A stretch of DNA of 64,000 bases, taken from the NCBI RefSeq assembly GCF_963515715.1, contig NZ_CAUPZS010000001.1, positions 62,001-126,000 of the forward strand, given 5' to 3'. This DNA comes from Clostridium_AW sp963515715. GTDB taxonomy: Bacteria; Bacillota; Clostridia; Clostridiales; Clostridiaceae. The position numbers and the translations under genes are program-made. This document shows, piece by piece, positions 53,314-62,003 of the stretch (positions are counted from its first letter, which is position 1; every line of letters begins with the position of its first letter). The notes below the pieces were generated by a model that worked only from the letters and a program-made list of their open reading frames with translations, was not told where the DNA came from and did no database searches.

Positions 53314-53506
53314 GATAAGACCGAGTGAGGTTATAGGGCTAACAAATGATTATGAAGCATTTTGCTTTGATGAAGCATGTACTTACATACTAAATGAAAT
53401 GTTGAAAGAGAATGCTAGAGAACCTAAGTTTATGGATAACGAAAAGATAAATAAAACAAATAATAGTGATGTAATAGAGTGGTTGAATACTAATAACAAA
53501 AATTAG
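53297..53506 (+). CDS. Tail assembly chaperone, second frame
   Basis: About 69 residues from ATG 53297 with no convincing ribosome site: YKIRPSEVIGLTNDYEAFCFDEACTYILNEML, a pattern seen in T-like chaperone parts. The frame is open back to 53255. Either a weak independent start or a frameshift from the upstream gene produces it. A -1 slip is excluded because that frame stops at 53283. Confidence 0.65.
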   Translation: MGKQYKIRPSEVIGLTNDYEAFCFDEACTYILNEMLKENAREPKFMDNEKINKTNNSDVIEWLNTNNKN

Positions 53507-53550
53507 TGTTCAACCATTTTTTATTCCCTAAAATGGGGAGGTGAGAATAT

Positions 53551-53928
53551 ATGGCAATTGCAGTAGGAACGGCTATTGCTTATTTAACATTAGATAAAAG
53601 TGGATTTAAGAACGGGATAAAGAGTGCAGGGGAAGATTTAAAGGCATTTGCTACTGGCACAGGTGGAGCAGAGGATAGAGTTAAAAGTTTAGGCAATGCA
53701 CTAACAAATACGGGTAAAGCTATGACTAAACCGAGTATTGCAGCAGGTGGATTTTTAACTATGGCAACTAATACTGCCATGGGATTTGAAGAACAGATGT
53801 CTAAAGTACAAGCCATTTCTAACGCTAATGGAGAAGAGATGGTTAAACTAAGCGATTTATCTAGGAAGATGGGAGCTGCTACTAAATTTTCTGCAAAAGA
53901 AGCAGGAGAAGGCTTAGAGTATATGGCT
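53551..53928 (+). CDS. Tape measure protein, exon 1
   Basis: First 126 codons of the tail-length protein: AIAVGTAIAYLTLDKSGFKNGI, a TP901-type tape-measure start, to EGLEYMA. The frame reads 13 further codons into the intron before a stop. Joining base 53928 to 55402 gives ...GLEYMA-MAGWKTNDML..., restoring the TP901 core and a 679-residue product. Confidence 0.88.
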
Positions 53929-55401
53929 ATGCAAAAATGGTCGGTTACTAAGAAATTGGTAGCATAAAACAGAACGTGAATTCGGGGAAGGCTAAGGTTT
54001 AATTTGATTGTTTTAGATGTAAATAATATAATAAATACGTATGGAGGGGTATTGGTTATGCAAAAAACTTGTAAAATATGTGGCGAAACAACAGATATCT
54101 CTAATTTCAATAGAGATAAAAGCTATAAAGATGGTTATGAAAGTAAGTGTAAAAAATGTAGAAAGAATGCTAGAAAAAAGCATAAAAATATATGTAAATT
54201 ATGTGGAAAAGAGTTTGAAAATATAAAAAAAAGCACCAAGTATTGTAGTAAAGAATGTCAAAGTATAGCACATAAAAATAGAGTAGTAACCAAATGTTCT
54301 TATTGTGATAAAAAAATTGAAATTGTTAGAAGTAAAGAAGGAAAACAAGACAAGTATTATTGTAATCAGAAATGTAGAACAGAGCATTTAAAAGAGTTAA
54401 TGAAGGAAAAAAACAATCCAAATTACAATAGAATTAAACATAATTGTAATGGTTGTGGCAAACTGATATTTGTAATACCATATCGATTAAAAACTCAAAA
54501 ATATATATTTTGCAGTAATGAGTGTTATAAAGAAAACATAGGCGAATATTTTACAGGTGAAAATAATTCCTTTTATAATCATAAAACTTATATATGTGAA
54601 TGGTGTAGTAAATTATTTAAAAGGACTCCTGGACAAAATAGAGGGAAACATGTATTTTGTTCGCAAGAATGTTATTTGGAGTATAATAGAATAAAAGAAA
54701 GAACACAGGAAGTAGAAGTTAAATGTGCTTATTGTGATAAAAAGTTTAAAATATGGAAATCAAGACTAAATAAATCAGAAAGGATATATTGTTCTATAGA
54801 ATGTAAAAACAAAGGTTGGGGGAAATATTATTCTGGAGAAAATAGTCCAGCATGGAATCCTAGTTTAACTGATAAGGACAGAATATTACAAAGACATTAC
54901 CCGGAGTATTATAAATGGCGTGATTTAGTATATTCTAGAGACGAGTACATTTGTAAATGCTGTGGAGATAATAGAGGGCATAACCTTAATGCACATCATA
55001 TATATAATTATATGGAACATGAAGAATTAAGACTCGAAGTAAATAATGGAATAACTCTATGTGATAAATGTCATAAAGAATTCCATGATACTTATGGATA
55101 TACAAATAACAATAAAGAACAATTAGAAAAATTCTTAAATAAACATTAAGCACCTTAATTAATGGGGTGCTTTTATTATGTATAAAACAATCAAAGTAAA
55201 CTATGCTAATCCCGAGCCAAGCTTAGAAGGAAACTTCTTTGAAGGTGTAGAGACTAGATAGAATAACCTAATTCATAAGAAATGGTGAAATATCCACGAG
55301 TGCGTTCTACCTTAACACATAATGGTGAAGGTAAAGAGATAGTCCGATACTCCGTTGGAAACTCGGAGAGTATAGGATAAAGAGCCTATGCATAACAATT
55401 G
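53929..55401 (+). other. Group I intron in the tape measure gene
   Basis: 1473 bases. The exon ends in T and the intron in G (ATTG), as group I splicing requires. Core elements: P AATTCGGGGAA (53979-53989), Q AATCCCGAGCCAAGC (55208-55222), R around GTAGAGACTAGA (55247-55258), S AAGAGATAGTCC (55334-55345). P4 pairs TCGGG with CCCGA; P7 pairs GACTA (55252-55256) with TAGTC (55340-55344); a P9 stem CTCCG/CGGAG follows. A guide GGTCGG (about 53938-53943) can pair with the exon end TGGCT for P1. The HNH gene sits between P and Q, in the P5 loop. Confidence 0.9.
54058..55149 (+). CDS. Intron-encoded HNH homing endonuclease with zinc fingers
   Basis: 363-residue nuclease expected to drive intron spread. 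ATG 54058 follows GGAGGGG at eight bases; a TTG 54 bases earlier lacks a site. Residues 1-250 hold about six Cys4 finger-like modules (CxxC pairs near 5, 46, 80, 130, 180, 223, each with a later C-x3-C). Residues 280-345 are the HNH domain (CKCCGDNRGHNLNAHHIY, His313-His314, Asn330, His339) with its own CxxC pairs. Such a long finger array is unusual for intron HNH enzymes. Confidence 0.9.
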   Translation: MQKTCKICGETTDISNFNRDKSYKDGYESKCKKCRKNARKKHKNICKLCGKEFENIKKSTKYCSKECQSIAHKNRVVTKCSYCDKKIEIVRSKEGKQDKYYCNQKCRTEHLKELMKEKNNPNYNRIKHNCNGCGKLIFVIPYRLKTQKYIFCSNECYKENIGEYFTGENNSFYNHKTYICEWCSKLFKRTPGQNRGKHVFCSQECYLEYNRIKERTQEVEVKCAYCDKKFKIWKSRLNKSERIYCSIECKNKGWGKYYSGENSPAWNPSLTDKDRILQRHYPEYYKWRDLVYSRDEYICKCCGDNRGHNLNAHHIYNYMEHEELRLEVNNGITLCDKCHKEFHDTYGYTNNNKEQLEKFLNKH

Positions 55402-57063
55402 ATGGCTGGTTGGAAAACTAACGATATGTTAGATGGGTTACCGGGGATACTTGATCTTGCGGCAGCTTCGGGAGAGGAGCTTGGAACTACAAGTGATATT
55501 GTAACAGATGCACTTACTGCTTTTGGATTAAAAGCTAAAGATAGTGCATACTTCGCAGACCTATTAGCAAGTGCTTCAAGTAACAGTAATACTAATGTTA
55601 GTATGCTTGGTGAATCATTTAAATATGTAGCACCAGTAGCAGGTGCTCTTGGTATTTCTGCTAAGGATACAAGTTTTGCTTTAGGTTTGATGGCTAATGC
55701 TGGGATTAAGGGAAGTGCCGCCGGTACTGCCTTAAGAAGTTCTTTAACAAACTTAGCTAATCCTTCTAAAAATATGAAAGATGAAATGGAAAGGTTAGGC
55801 ATTTCTTTAATTGATTCCAATGGAAAGGTTAAAGAAGGAAAGGTATTGTATGATGAACTTAGAGAGAGATTTAGCAAATTAACTGATGCCGAAAAAGCAC
55901 AATCAGCAGCTATAATATTTGGTAAAGAAGCTATGAGTGGAATGTTATCTGTTATAAATGCTTCTGATGCTGATTATAGTAAGCTTTATGATAACTTAAA
56001 TAAGAGTGAAGGTGCAGCTAAAAAGATGGCTGATACTATGCAGAATAACTTAAAAGGACAACTAACTACTCTTAAATCAGCATTTGAAGAATTGCAAATA
56101 TCTTTGGCACAATCTGTATTACCAATTTTAAATGAAGTAGTCCAGTTTGTAACTAATTTAGTAAATGCTTTTAACAATTTACCACAGCCAGTTAAGAGTG
56201 CTATAGGAATAATAATAGGTAGCATTGCATTGCTGAGTCCAGTATTTTTAGTTTTAGGTAAGTTGGTTAAAACTGTAGGAAGTGTGATAGGGGTATTTAG
56301 TAAACTTGGAAGTGCAGTTAAAATATTTGCTAAATTACCTGGATTAATAACACCACATACTTTGTTAATAGTAGGAGCTATAGCAGGAATAGGATTAATA
56401 GTATTCCAAGTTATAAAACATTGGGAAAAATTTAAGGAAAGTGCAGATAAGATTTGGGGTGGAATAAAGACTATAATAGAATACTGGGTTAAAGGAACAA
56501 TAGAGTTTTTAAGAACAGTATTTATAAGTATTCCCAAAAAATTCTTTGAGTTTGGTAAAAACATAGTAGGCGGACTTATAGGTGGACTTAAATCCATGAT
56601 AGGTTCTGTAACAGATACAATAGGAAATATAGCAGGTAGTGTAAAAAATGGCTTTAAAAAGTTACTTGGAATAAATTCGCCATCAAGAGTTTTTTTAGAA
56701 TACGGTGCATTTATAGGAGAAGGACTTATAGAAGGTATAGATGGACAAGAAGGTGCTATAGATAACAAATTTAAAGGTTTAGCAAGTAAAATTAAAGGAT
56801 TAGGCAATGTTAGACCAGAGTTACAAGGACTTAATAATTTTGCTCTAAGTGGTGCTTATGGTGGCAGTTATGGGTTAAGCAATATAAGCAATAGCAGTAA
56901 TAAACAATTAAACTTCAATCCTAACATAACTATGCACGTAAGTATAGCCGATACAGGAGCAAAGGGAACAGAACAATTAACACAAGAATTAAAAGGAATG
57001 TCTGAAGTAGCATTAAAGAATAGTATGGTGGATTTATTCATGCAAGATGCAATAAGAAATTAG
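55402..57063 (+). CDS. Tape measure protein, exon 2
   Basis: 553 codons continuing exon 1. They carry the TP901 core (AGWKTNDMLDGLPGILDLAAASGEELG, GLMANAGIKGSAAGTALRSSL), then hydrophobic segments (about codons 258-282 and 310-335 of exon 2) and the C-terminal NSPSRVFLEYGAFIGEGLIEGI. Without splicing this part could only start at TTG 55399, inside the intron end. Dit-like tail genes follow. Confidence 0.88.
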   Translation: MAGWKTNDMLDGLPGILDLAAASGEELGTTSDIVTDALTAFGLKAKDSAYFADLLASASSNSNTNVSMLGESFKYVAPVAGALGISAKDTSFALGLMANAGIKGSAAGTALRSSLTNLANPSKNMKDEMERLGISLIDSNGKVKEGKVLYDELRERFSKLTDAEKAQSAAIIFGKEAMSGMLSVINASDADYSKLYDNLNKSEGAAKKMADTMQNNLKGQLTTLKSAFEELQISLAQSVLPILNEVVQFVTNLVNAFNNLPQPVKSAIGIIIGSIALLSPVFLVLGKLVKTVGSVIGVFSKLGSAVKIFAKLPGLITPHTLLIVGAIAGIGLIVFQVIKHWEKFKESADKIWGGIKTIIEYWVKGTIEFLRTVFISIPKKFFEFGKNIVGGLIGGLKSMIGSVTDTIGNIAGSVKNGFKKLLGINSPSRVFLEYGAFIGEGLIEGIDGQEGAIDNKFKGLASKIKGLGNVRPELQGLNNFALSGAYGGSYGLSNISNSSNKQLNFNPNITMHVSIADTGAKGTEQLTQELKGMSEVALKNSMVDLFMQDAIRN

Positions 57064-57075
57064 GGGGTGGCTTAG

Positions 57076-57477
57076 TTGAATTTTAATTTACAACTTAAAT
57101 ATGATAATAATGTTAATACAGGGGCTATGATAACTAATTATAAGCCACCTGTTCCTACTCAAAAAAGAAAAGGAAACAAAAGTTTAACAGGGTATACAGT
57201 ATTCCAGAAACCTATAAAAAGCGATACCTTGATTAGATTTAGTGTAGCCTTTGAAACTCATACACCAGAACAGATTAATAAATTTAAAGAGTTTAGAAGG
57301 AAATATAATGAAAGATTTATATTTATTGATGAATTTGGAACAGAATATAGAGGATATTTTCAAAATAATTTTGATATAGACACACCTATTGAGGGAGATA
57401 TTTATTATATGAGTTGCGAATTGCTATGTCCATGTGACATTACTGGTTGGAAAGCAGGTAATGATAATGGATTATAG
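57076..57477 (+). CDS. Distal tail-like protein
   Basis: 133-residue protein from TTG 57076, seven bases after GGGGGTGG. It lies in the distal-tail slot after the tape measure; the sequence (YKPPVPTQKRKGNKSLTGYTVF, FIFIDEFGTEYRGYFQNNFDI) suits a small beta-rich hub protein. It overlaps the next gene by 11 bases. Confidence 0.6.
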   Translation: MNFNLQLKYDNNVNTGAMITNYKPPVPTQKRKGNKSLTGYTVFQKPIKSDTLIRFSVAFETHTPEQINKFKEFRRKYNERFIFIDEFGTEYRGYFQNNFDIDTPIEGDIYYMSCELLCPCDITGWKAGNDNGL

Positions 57478-58549
57478 AGTTGAAATATATAAAAAGAATA
57501 CAGGAGAAAAAACAGAATTTAAAAGAACTGTATTATCTTTATCTATAGATAGAAGATTAAGTATGCAGACCGCAACTGCCAATGTGGCTATAGATAATGG
57601 TAATAATATAGATTTATTCAATTTTGGTAGTAGTGGAGGTATTATAGATAACTATAATACCGTTAAAATCTATATAGATAATAAGATACAATTTACAGGA
57701 ATAATTAAAAATTACAGCATTAATGAAGATAATAAAACTATTGAAATATCTTGCAGTGATATGAATGTAAAGCTACTTAAAGCTATTGATGATGGACAAC
57801 CTTATATAATTTATAAGAATATAAAGGCAAGTAATATGATAATAGATTTAGCACATAGAGCAGGAATTGATGATGTTGTAATAGATATAGATGCAACTAA
57901 AGATTATATAGTTAAAAATCTAAAAATACAGTATGATACACAAATAAGTGATGTAATAGATGAAGCATTAGCAACTTTAGAAGCTAGAGCAAGAATATTA
58001 AAAGACGGAACTTTCAAAGTTGAAAAGCTCTACCCATCATATAAGGCAAGTGATGTAGAAAATAATATAAACTATAATTGGTATTATGATAACTTTATAA
58101 AAATAAGTAGCGCAAGTGGTAAAAGAAATACAGAGACTTTGTATAATAGGGTATTAGTAAGATATGATGTGAAAAATTACACAATATTTGAAGAGCCGAA
58201 AATGATTGAATATTTAGGTGGAGAAAAGAGATTTAAAGAAGTGGATAGCCCTTTAAGTGATACTTTAGATAAAAGACAAATAGTAGCTAATAGATTTTTA
58301 TTAGATAGTTGGAGAGAGAATACTAATTTAGACGTAGTAGGGACTAAAGGAAATGCAGATTTGGATTTAGGACAAATAGTAAGATTAAAATTAGATAATA
58401 TTCTAGGACACTATATGGTAACAGGGATAAGAACAGAACTAACAAGTGATGGGAACTACATAGACCAAATAGTCTTAGATGGGATGAGAGAGAATACTAA
58501 TATAGCACAACTTTCTACAGGGAATTACACTATAAAAGAAGGTGAATAA
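57467..58549 (+). CDS. Tail hub/late-control-like protein
   Basis: 360-residue baseplate hub candidate. ATG 57467 is eight bases after AGCAGG. The N-terminal beta barrel (DYRVEIYKKNTGEKTEFKRTVL, FTGIIKNYSI) and middle (IDEALATLEARARILKDGTFKV) resemble gpD/late-control and XkdQ-like proteins that trimerise at the tail tip. Residues about 310-360 show an OB-like strand pattern. Confidence 0.7.
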   Translation: MDYRVEIYKKNTGEKTEFKRTVLSLSIDRRLSMQTATANVAIDNGNNIDLFNFGSSGGIIDNYNTVKIYIDNKIQFTGIIKNYSINEDNKTIEISCSDMNVKLLKAIDDGQPYIIYKNIKASNMIIDLAHRAGIDDVVIDIDATKDYIVKNLKIQYDTQISDVIDEALATLEARARILKDGTFKVEKLYPSYKASDVENNINYNWYYDNFIKISSASGKRNTETLYNRVLVRYDVKNYTIFEEPKMIEYLGGEKRFKEVDSPLSDTLDKRQIVANRFLLDSWRENTNLDVVGTKGNADLDLGQIVRLKLDNILGHYMVTGIRTELTSDGNYIDQIVLDGMRENTNIAQLSTGNYTIKEGE

Positions 58550-58550
58550 T

Positions 58551-58883
58551 GTGAGGCAGAATGATTTTAGAAAACCTGTTAGGTATATTATTGACCAAGA
58601 ATTAAGAAAACGTGATTTAAGAAACAAAATATATATGGATGGGGATGAAGAATATAAAGGTGAATTACCTGAATACCCTTGCCGACTTGTTAGAAATGAA
58701 AATAAAAAAGTAATTAAATGTATATATGCAGAAAACACAGAACTACAATGGGAAGAAGAATTGATAAGAAATAGAGAAGGTAAGGTATATAGAATAAAAA
58801 CAACTTACCCAGATGGAAGTTTTAAGATATTAGAATTATTTAAGAATATAGATAACAAAGTAGAAACAATAGAATATGTATAA
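58551..58883 (+). CDS. Tail-tip protein, unknown
   Basis: 110-residue protein from GTG 58551 (GAAGGTG site; the alternative GTG 58542 overlaps it). Charged, mixed fold (EELIRNREGKVYRIKTTYPDGS). It lies between hub and baseplate-like genes; no family recognised. Confidence 0.55.
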   Translation: MRQNDFRKPVRYIIDQELRKRDLRNKIYMDGDEEYKGELPEYPCRLVRNENKKVIKCIYAENTELQWEEELIRNREGKVYRIKTTYPDGSFKILELFKNIDNKVETIEYV

Positions 58884-58897
58884 AGGTAGGTGATACT

Positions 58898-59458
58898 ATG
58901 GGCTTGCCTAGTTATGTAGTAAATTTTGATGAGCTTTCCGATTTAATTAAGGATTACTTACAGAATGGTATAAGTGTAGATATAGGTGATATAACTTTCT
59001 CTACTAAAGATATGGAAAAGCTATTAAATGAAATAAAGGATAAGATACAAGACGTTGATTATAATGATTTAATTAATGCACTCAACGCTTTAGGTATTAA
59101 ATTAGATGGGTTAGCTGGTAATTTAGGTATAAGTGGTACACAGAAAATATATGGTGAAATGTTAGAGATTCCAGCAGTATTAGGACAACATATTATAAAG
59201 TTTACAGCACCTAAAAAAGCCAGAGTTACAGGAATAACTTATTCTTTAAGCACATGGAATTTACAGGATTCATGGGATTTAGTTATTGGAGGAGAAAAGC
59301 TATTTGATAAAGTGAGGACAAAAGAATATGGAGAACATAAATATTTTAATGTGTTTTATCCTATAGATGCAGGACAGATAATTAAATTTGTATTTAATAA
59401 TGACAGTGGCTCTAGCAAAGTATTATGGGTAGATTTTAATATATTGGAGGATTCCTAA
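58898..59458 (+). CDS. Baseplate/tail protein, paralogue 1
   Basis: 186-residue protein. The N-terminal segment (MGLPSYVVNFDELSDLIKDYL) and the beta part (GEMLEIPAVLGQHIIKFTAPKK, WNLQDSWDLVIGGEKLFDKV, KEYGEHKYFNVFYPIDAG) recur in the next gene, so the two are duplicates. Probably a structural tail-tip component binding another protein through the beta domain. Confidence 0.65.
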   Translation: MGLPSYVVNFDELSDLIKDYLQNGISVDIGDITFSTKDMEKLLNEIKDKIQDVDYNDLINALNALGIKLDGLAGNLGISGTQKIYGEMLEIPAVLGQHIIKFTAPKKARVTGITYSLSTWNLQDSWDLVIGGEKLFDKVRTKEYGEHKYFNVFYPIDAGQIIKFVFNNDSGSSKVLWVDFNILEDS

Positions 59459-59459
59459 A

Positions 59460-60476
59460 ATGAGTTTGCCTAAATATATTGTAAACTTTGAAGAGCTTAC
59501 AGATGAATTAAAAAAGAGATTGCTTGAATTAATAGATGATGAGTTAAGAGATAAATACCCGCAGTTAGATACAAACAATATAGAAGCACTATTAGAGGAT
59601 ATAAAAGAATTACTACCTAGCGTAAAATATGAAGGATTAAAAAATAAGATAGAAAATCTTGTGTTATACAAACATGAGGGGAAGCCAAAAATAGAAGGTA
59701 GATTATTAGATATTCCACCGATAACTAAAGAAAACAAGGCAGAATTTAAATTTGATAAGGATGTATTTTTAACAGGGATACATTTTAATCAGACGGGTTG
59801 GAAAAAAGAAGATAGATGGGACTTAATAATAGATAAAAATAAAATAATAAATAAAAGCACTATTAAAGAAATAGGAGAGCATAAATACTTTAGTACATTT
59901 TTAGAAGTAAATGCTAATACACCTGTTTCTTTTATTTTGCACAATAATAGTGGTAACAGTAGGCAAACTATGCTGGATTTAGAGTATATAGAAGGTACAA
60001 AGGGTACAGAGGTCATAGAGCCACCAAAGAACCCAGATATAGAAGATATCCCTAATTTATGGGATATTGCAATAAGAATGCAATGGGAAAACAATTCTCC
60101 AGCAGACATAGATTTACATGCTGTTATGGGGAAGATACATGTTTACTTTGGAAATAAAGAAAAAAACAATTTATATCTTAATTTTGACTATGTGGAGCAT
60201 ATAACAAACAATAATCCAGAGATTATTTCTGTAAAGGGTAATAAAAATAAAAGGCTGAAAATATATGTAAACAATTATAACGGCGTTATGTTGAATGAAA
60301 CTGTAGAAATTAAAATATACCAAAAGAAAAACTATGGAAATAAACTTCTTAAAACATATAATCTTAGTGTAGGAGTAGACAGATTAAAGGCTCATGGAGT
60401 ATGTGAAATAGATTTAAAAACACTAGAAATAATTGAGATAGATGATGAAGATATTAGATTACTAGGAGGTAGATAA
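59460..60476 (+). CDS. Baseplate/tail protein, paralogue 2 with YfaP-like extension
   Basis: 338-residue product. The first about 175 residues repeat the layout of the preceding gene (MSLPKYIVNFEELTDELKKRL, WKKEDRWDLIIDKNKIINKS, KEIGEHKYFSTFLEVNA). After a proline linker, residues about 205-310 (DIAIRMQWENNSPADIDLHAV, LNFDYVEHITNNNPEIISV) resemble DUF2135/YfaP-type beta domains. It begins one base after the previous stop. Confidence 0.65.
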   Translation: MSLPKYIVNFEELTDELKKRLLELIDDELRDKYPQLDTNNIEALLEDIKELLPSVKYEGLKNKIENLVLYKHEGKPKIEGRLLDIPPITKENKAEFKFDKDVFLTGIHFNQTGWKKEDRWDLIIDKNKIINKSTIKEIGEHKYFSTFLEVNANTPVSFILHNNSGNSRQTMLDLEYIEGTKGTEVIEPPKNPDIEDIPNLWDIAIRMQWENNSPADIDLHAVMGKIHVYFGNKEKNNLYLNFDYVEHITNNNPEIISVKGNKNKRLKIYVNNYNGVMLNETVEIKIYQKKNYGNKLLKTYNLSVGVDRLKAHGVCEIDLKTLEIIEIDDEDIRLLGGR

Positions 60477-60477
60477 T

Positions 60478-61992
60478 ATGGCAACAACAGAGAGTTTTTA
60501 TTATGTTGAAGGTAATACAAGTGTAAAAGACATAATAAAAAGTATAAGTAAAGAAATAACACAAAATGCAGACATTTATAAATGGAACTTAATTTATCCT
60601 ATAAAAATTGAGGATATTAAGAATTTTAGCTTATTAAAGGCTACAACATCTTATGGTAAAGAGTTTTATGCCAGATTTGAAAGAACTGCGGCATTGACAC
60701 CTACGAGCGAAGAACAAAAGCTATTAGATAAAGAAAGGTATTCTAAACCATTTACAGAAGATGAAATAGTTTTACTAAATAGATATGTTGAGAGTATGCC
60801 TTTTACAAATGCTGAAAAAAATCTTATAAAGAAAAATCCAGATGCATTGACAGTAGATGAACAAGCACAAATGCAAGAGTTGAGAATTAAAAAGAAGATA
60901 AACGATGATAGAGAATTATTTTTACTTAGAAAGTATCACAATGGTGAAAGCTTAACTACAGGAGAACAAAATGAATTAGATACATTTAGAAATGTTCACA
61001 ACCTTACAGGAGATGAATTAAAAAAGTGGAATGATTTGAAAGCTAATAGAAAGTTGTTTACAGATACTATAGTTCTAATAATGTATAAGCAATACGCTGG
61101 TTCGGAACTAAGTGCAAGTGAACAAAATAGTTTGGCGAGTTACAGAAGTAGTATGGAATTAACACAAGCTGAAAAAGAAAAATTAGCTTTACTTAAAGGG
61201 CAAATGGATAATAGAAATCATTTATACATCACTATAGGTAAAGAAGTACACGATACAAAAAGAATTGAAGAAATAGATGGAAAGCAAACTGAAATAGACG
61301 TTAAGGATTTAGCAGAAGAAACTTGTAGTGTTCCAGCTAGATTAGCATGGTATAAACAGTTACCAAAAGAAATAGGAGAATGGTTGCCTGTGCAATATTG
61401 GTTAAATGTAACAAAGGATGCAGTAAATATTGTACTACGTGGAGACCCAAGTGCAGATAATTACCCTTACTCTAACTATTTAACAAGTTATGCTTATATA
61501 GGAGCAGTAAAACCAGTAGAAGATAGTGCTTATACAGATGATGATTATAATTTTGGGATAACAACAAGTTCTGATATGAAACCATTTTTTACGAAGAAAT
61601 TTGGAGAAAGAACTGCAACTGGAATAACAGATGTTTGTATGGTAGGTAATAAAATAGGTATGCCAATGCAACCACATTATCCAGGATTTTATACGACTCA
61701 TTCATTTATGGATAAATGTAATACAGAGGGTTCGAGATGGAATCATAAAAAGCATCAATTCTCCGATATAACTTTAGTCCATCCAATAGATATGGAAAGA
61801 GGAAAAATGGTTAATGTACTTGCAGGAGATGGTTCAGCTATTTACGATATGGATAAATTAGTTTATAAAAAGGGTACTGATGAAGAAGAAAATTATAAGA
61901 AGTTTAAGATAACAGCACCGTATAGCTTTTTAAATAATAGTGCTAACAATCTTTATGTATTAGCTATTAAATGTTATAAAATAACTGAATAG
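60478..61992 (+). CDS. Large tail protein with internal helical repeats
   Basis: 504-residue phage structural protein. Residues 1-65 and about 250-504 form a beta-rich structural part (WLPVQYWLNVTKDAVNIVLRGDP, FGERTATGITDVCMVGNKIG). Residues about 75-245 contain three or four repeats with L-T/S-x2-EQ-x2-L ... LKx pattern (SLTTGEQNELDTFR, ELSASEQNSLASYR, ALTVDEQAQMQELR), predicted helical. The block may be an inserted spacer. Family not recognised. Confidence 0.65.
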   Translation: MATTESFYYVEGNTSVKDIIKSISKEITQNADIYKWNLIYPIKIEDIKNFSLLKATTSYGKEFYARFERTAALTPTSEEQKLLDKERYSKPFTEDEIVLLNRYVESMPFTNAEKNLIKKNPDALTVDEQAQMQELRIKKKINDDRELFLLRKYHNGESLTTGEQNELDTFRNVHNLTGDELKKWNDLKANRKLFTDTIVLIMYKQYAGSELSASEQNSLASYRSSMELTQAEKEKLALLKGQMDNRNHLYITIGKEVHDTKRIEEIDGKQTEIDVKDLAEETCSVPARLAWYKQLPKEIGEWLPVQYWLNVTKDAVNIVLRGDPSADNYPYSNYLTSYAYIGAVKPVEDSAYTDDDYNFGITTSSDMKPFFTKKFGERTATGITDVCMVGNKIGMPMQPHYPGFYTTHSFMDKCNTEGSRWNHKKHQFSDITLVHPIDMERGKMVNVLAGDGSAIYDMDKLVYKKGTDEEENYKKFKITAPYSFLNNSANNLYVLAIKCYKITE

Positions 61993-62003
61993 AGGTGATT
62001 TTA

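Noticed and set aside
55386..56807. Minus-strand open frames opposite the tape measure gene
   Set aside because: They are low-complexity mirrors of the tape measure coding sequence, without starts behind ribosome sites.
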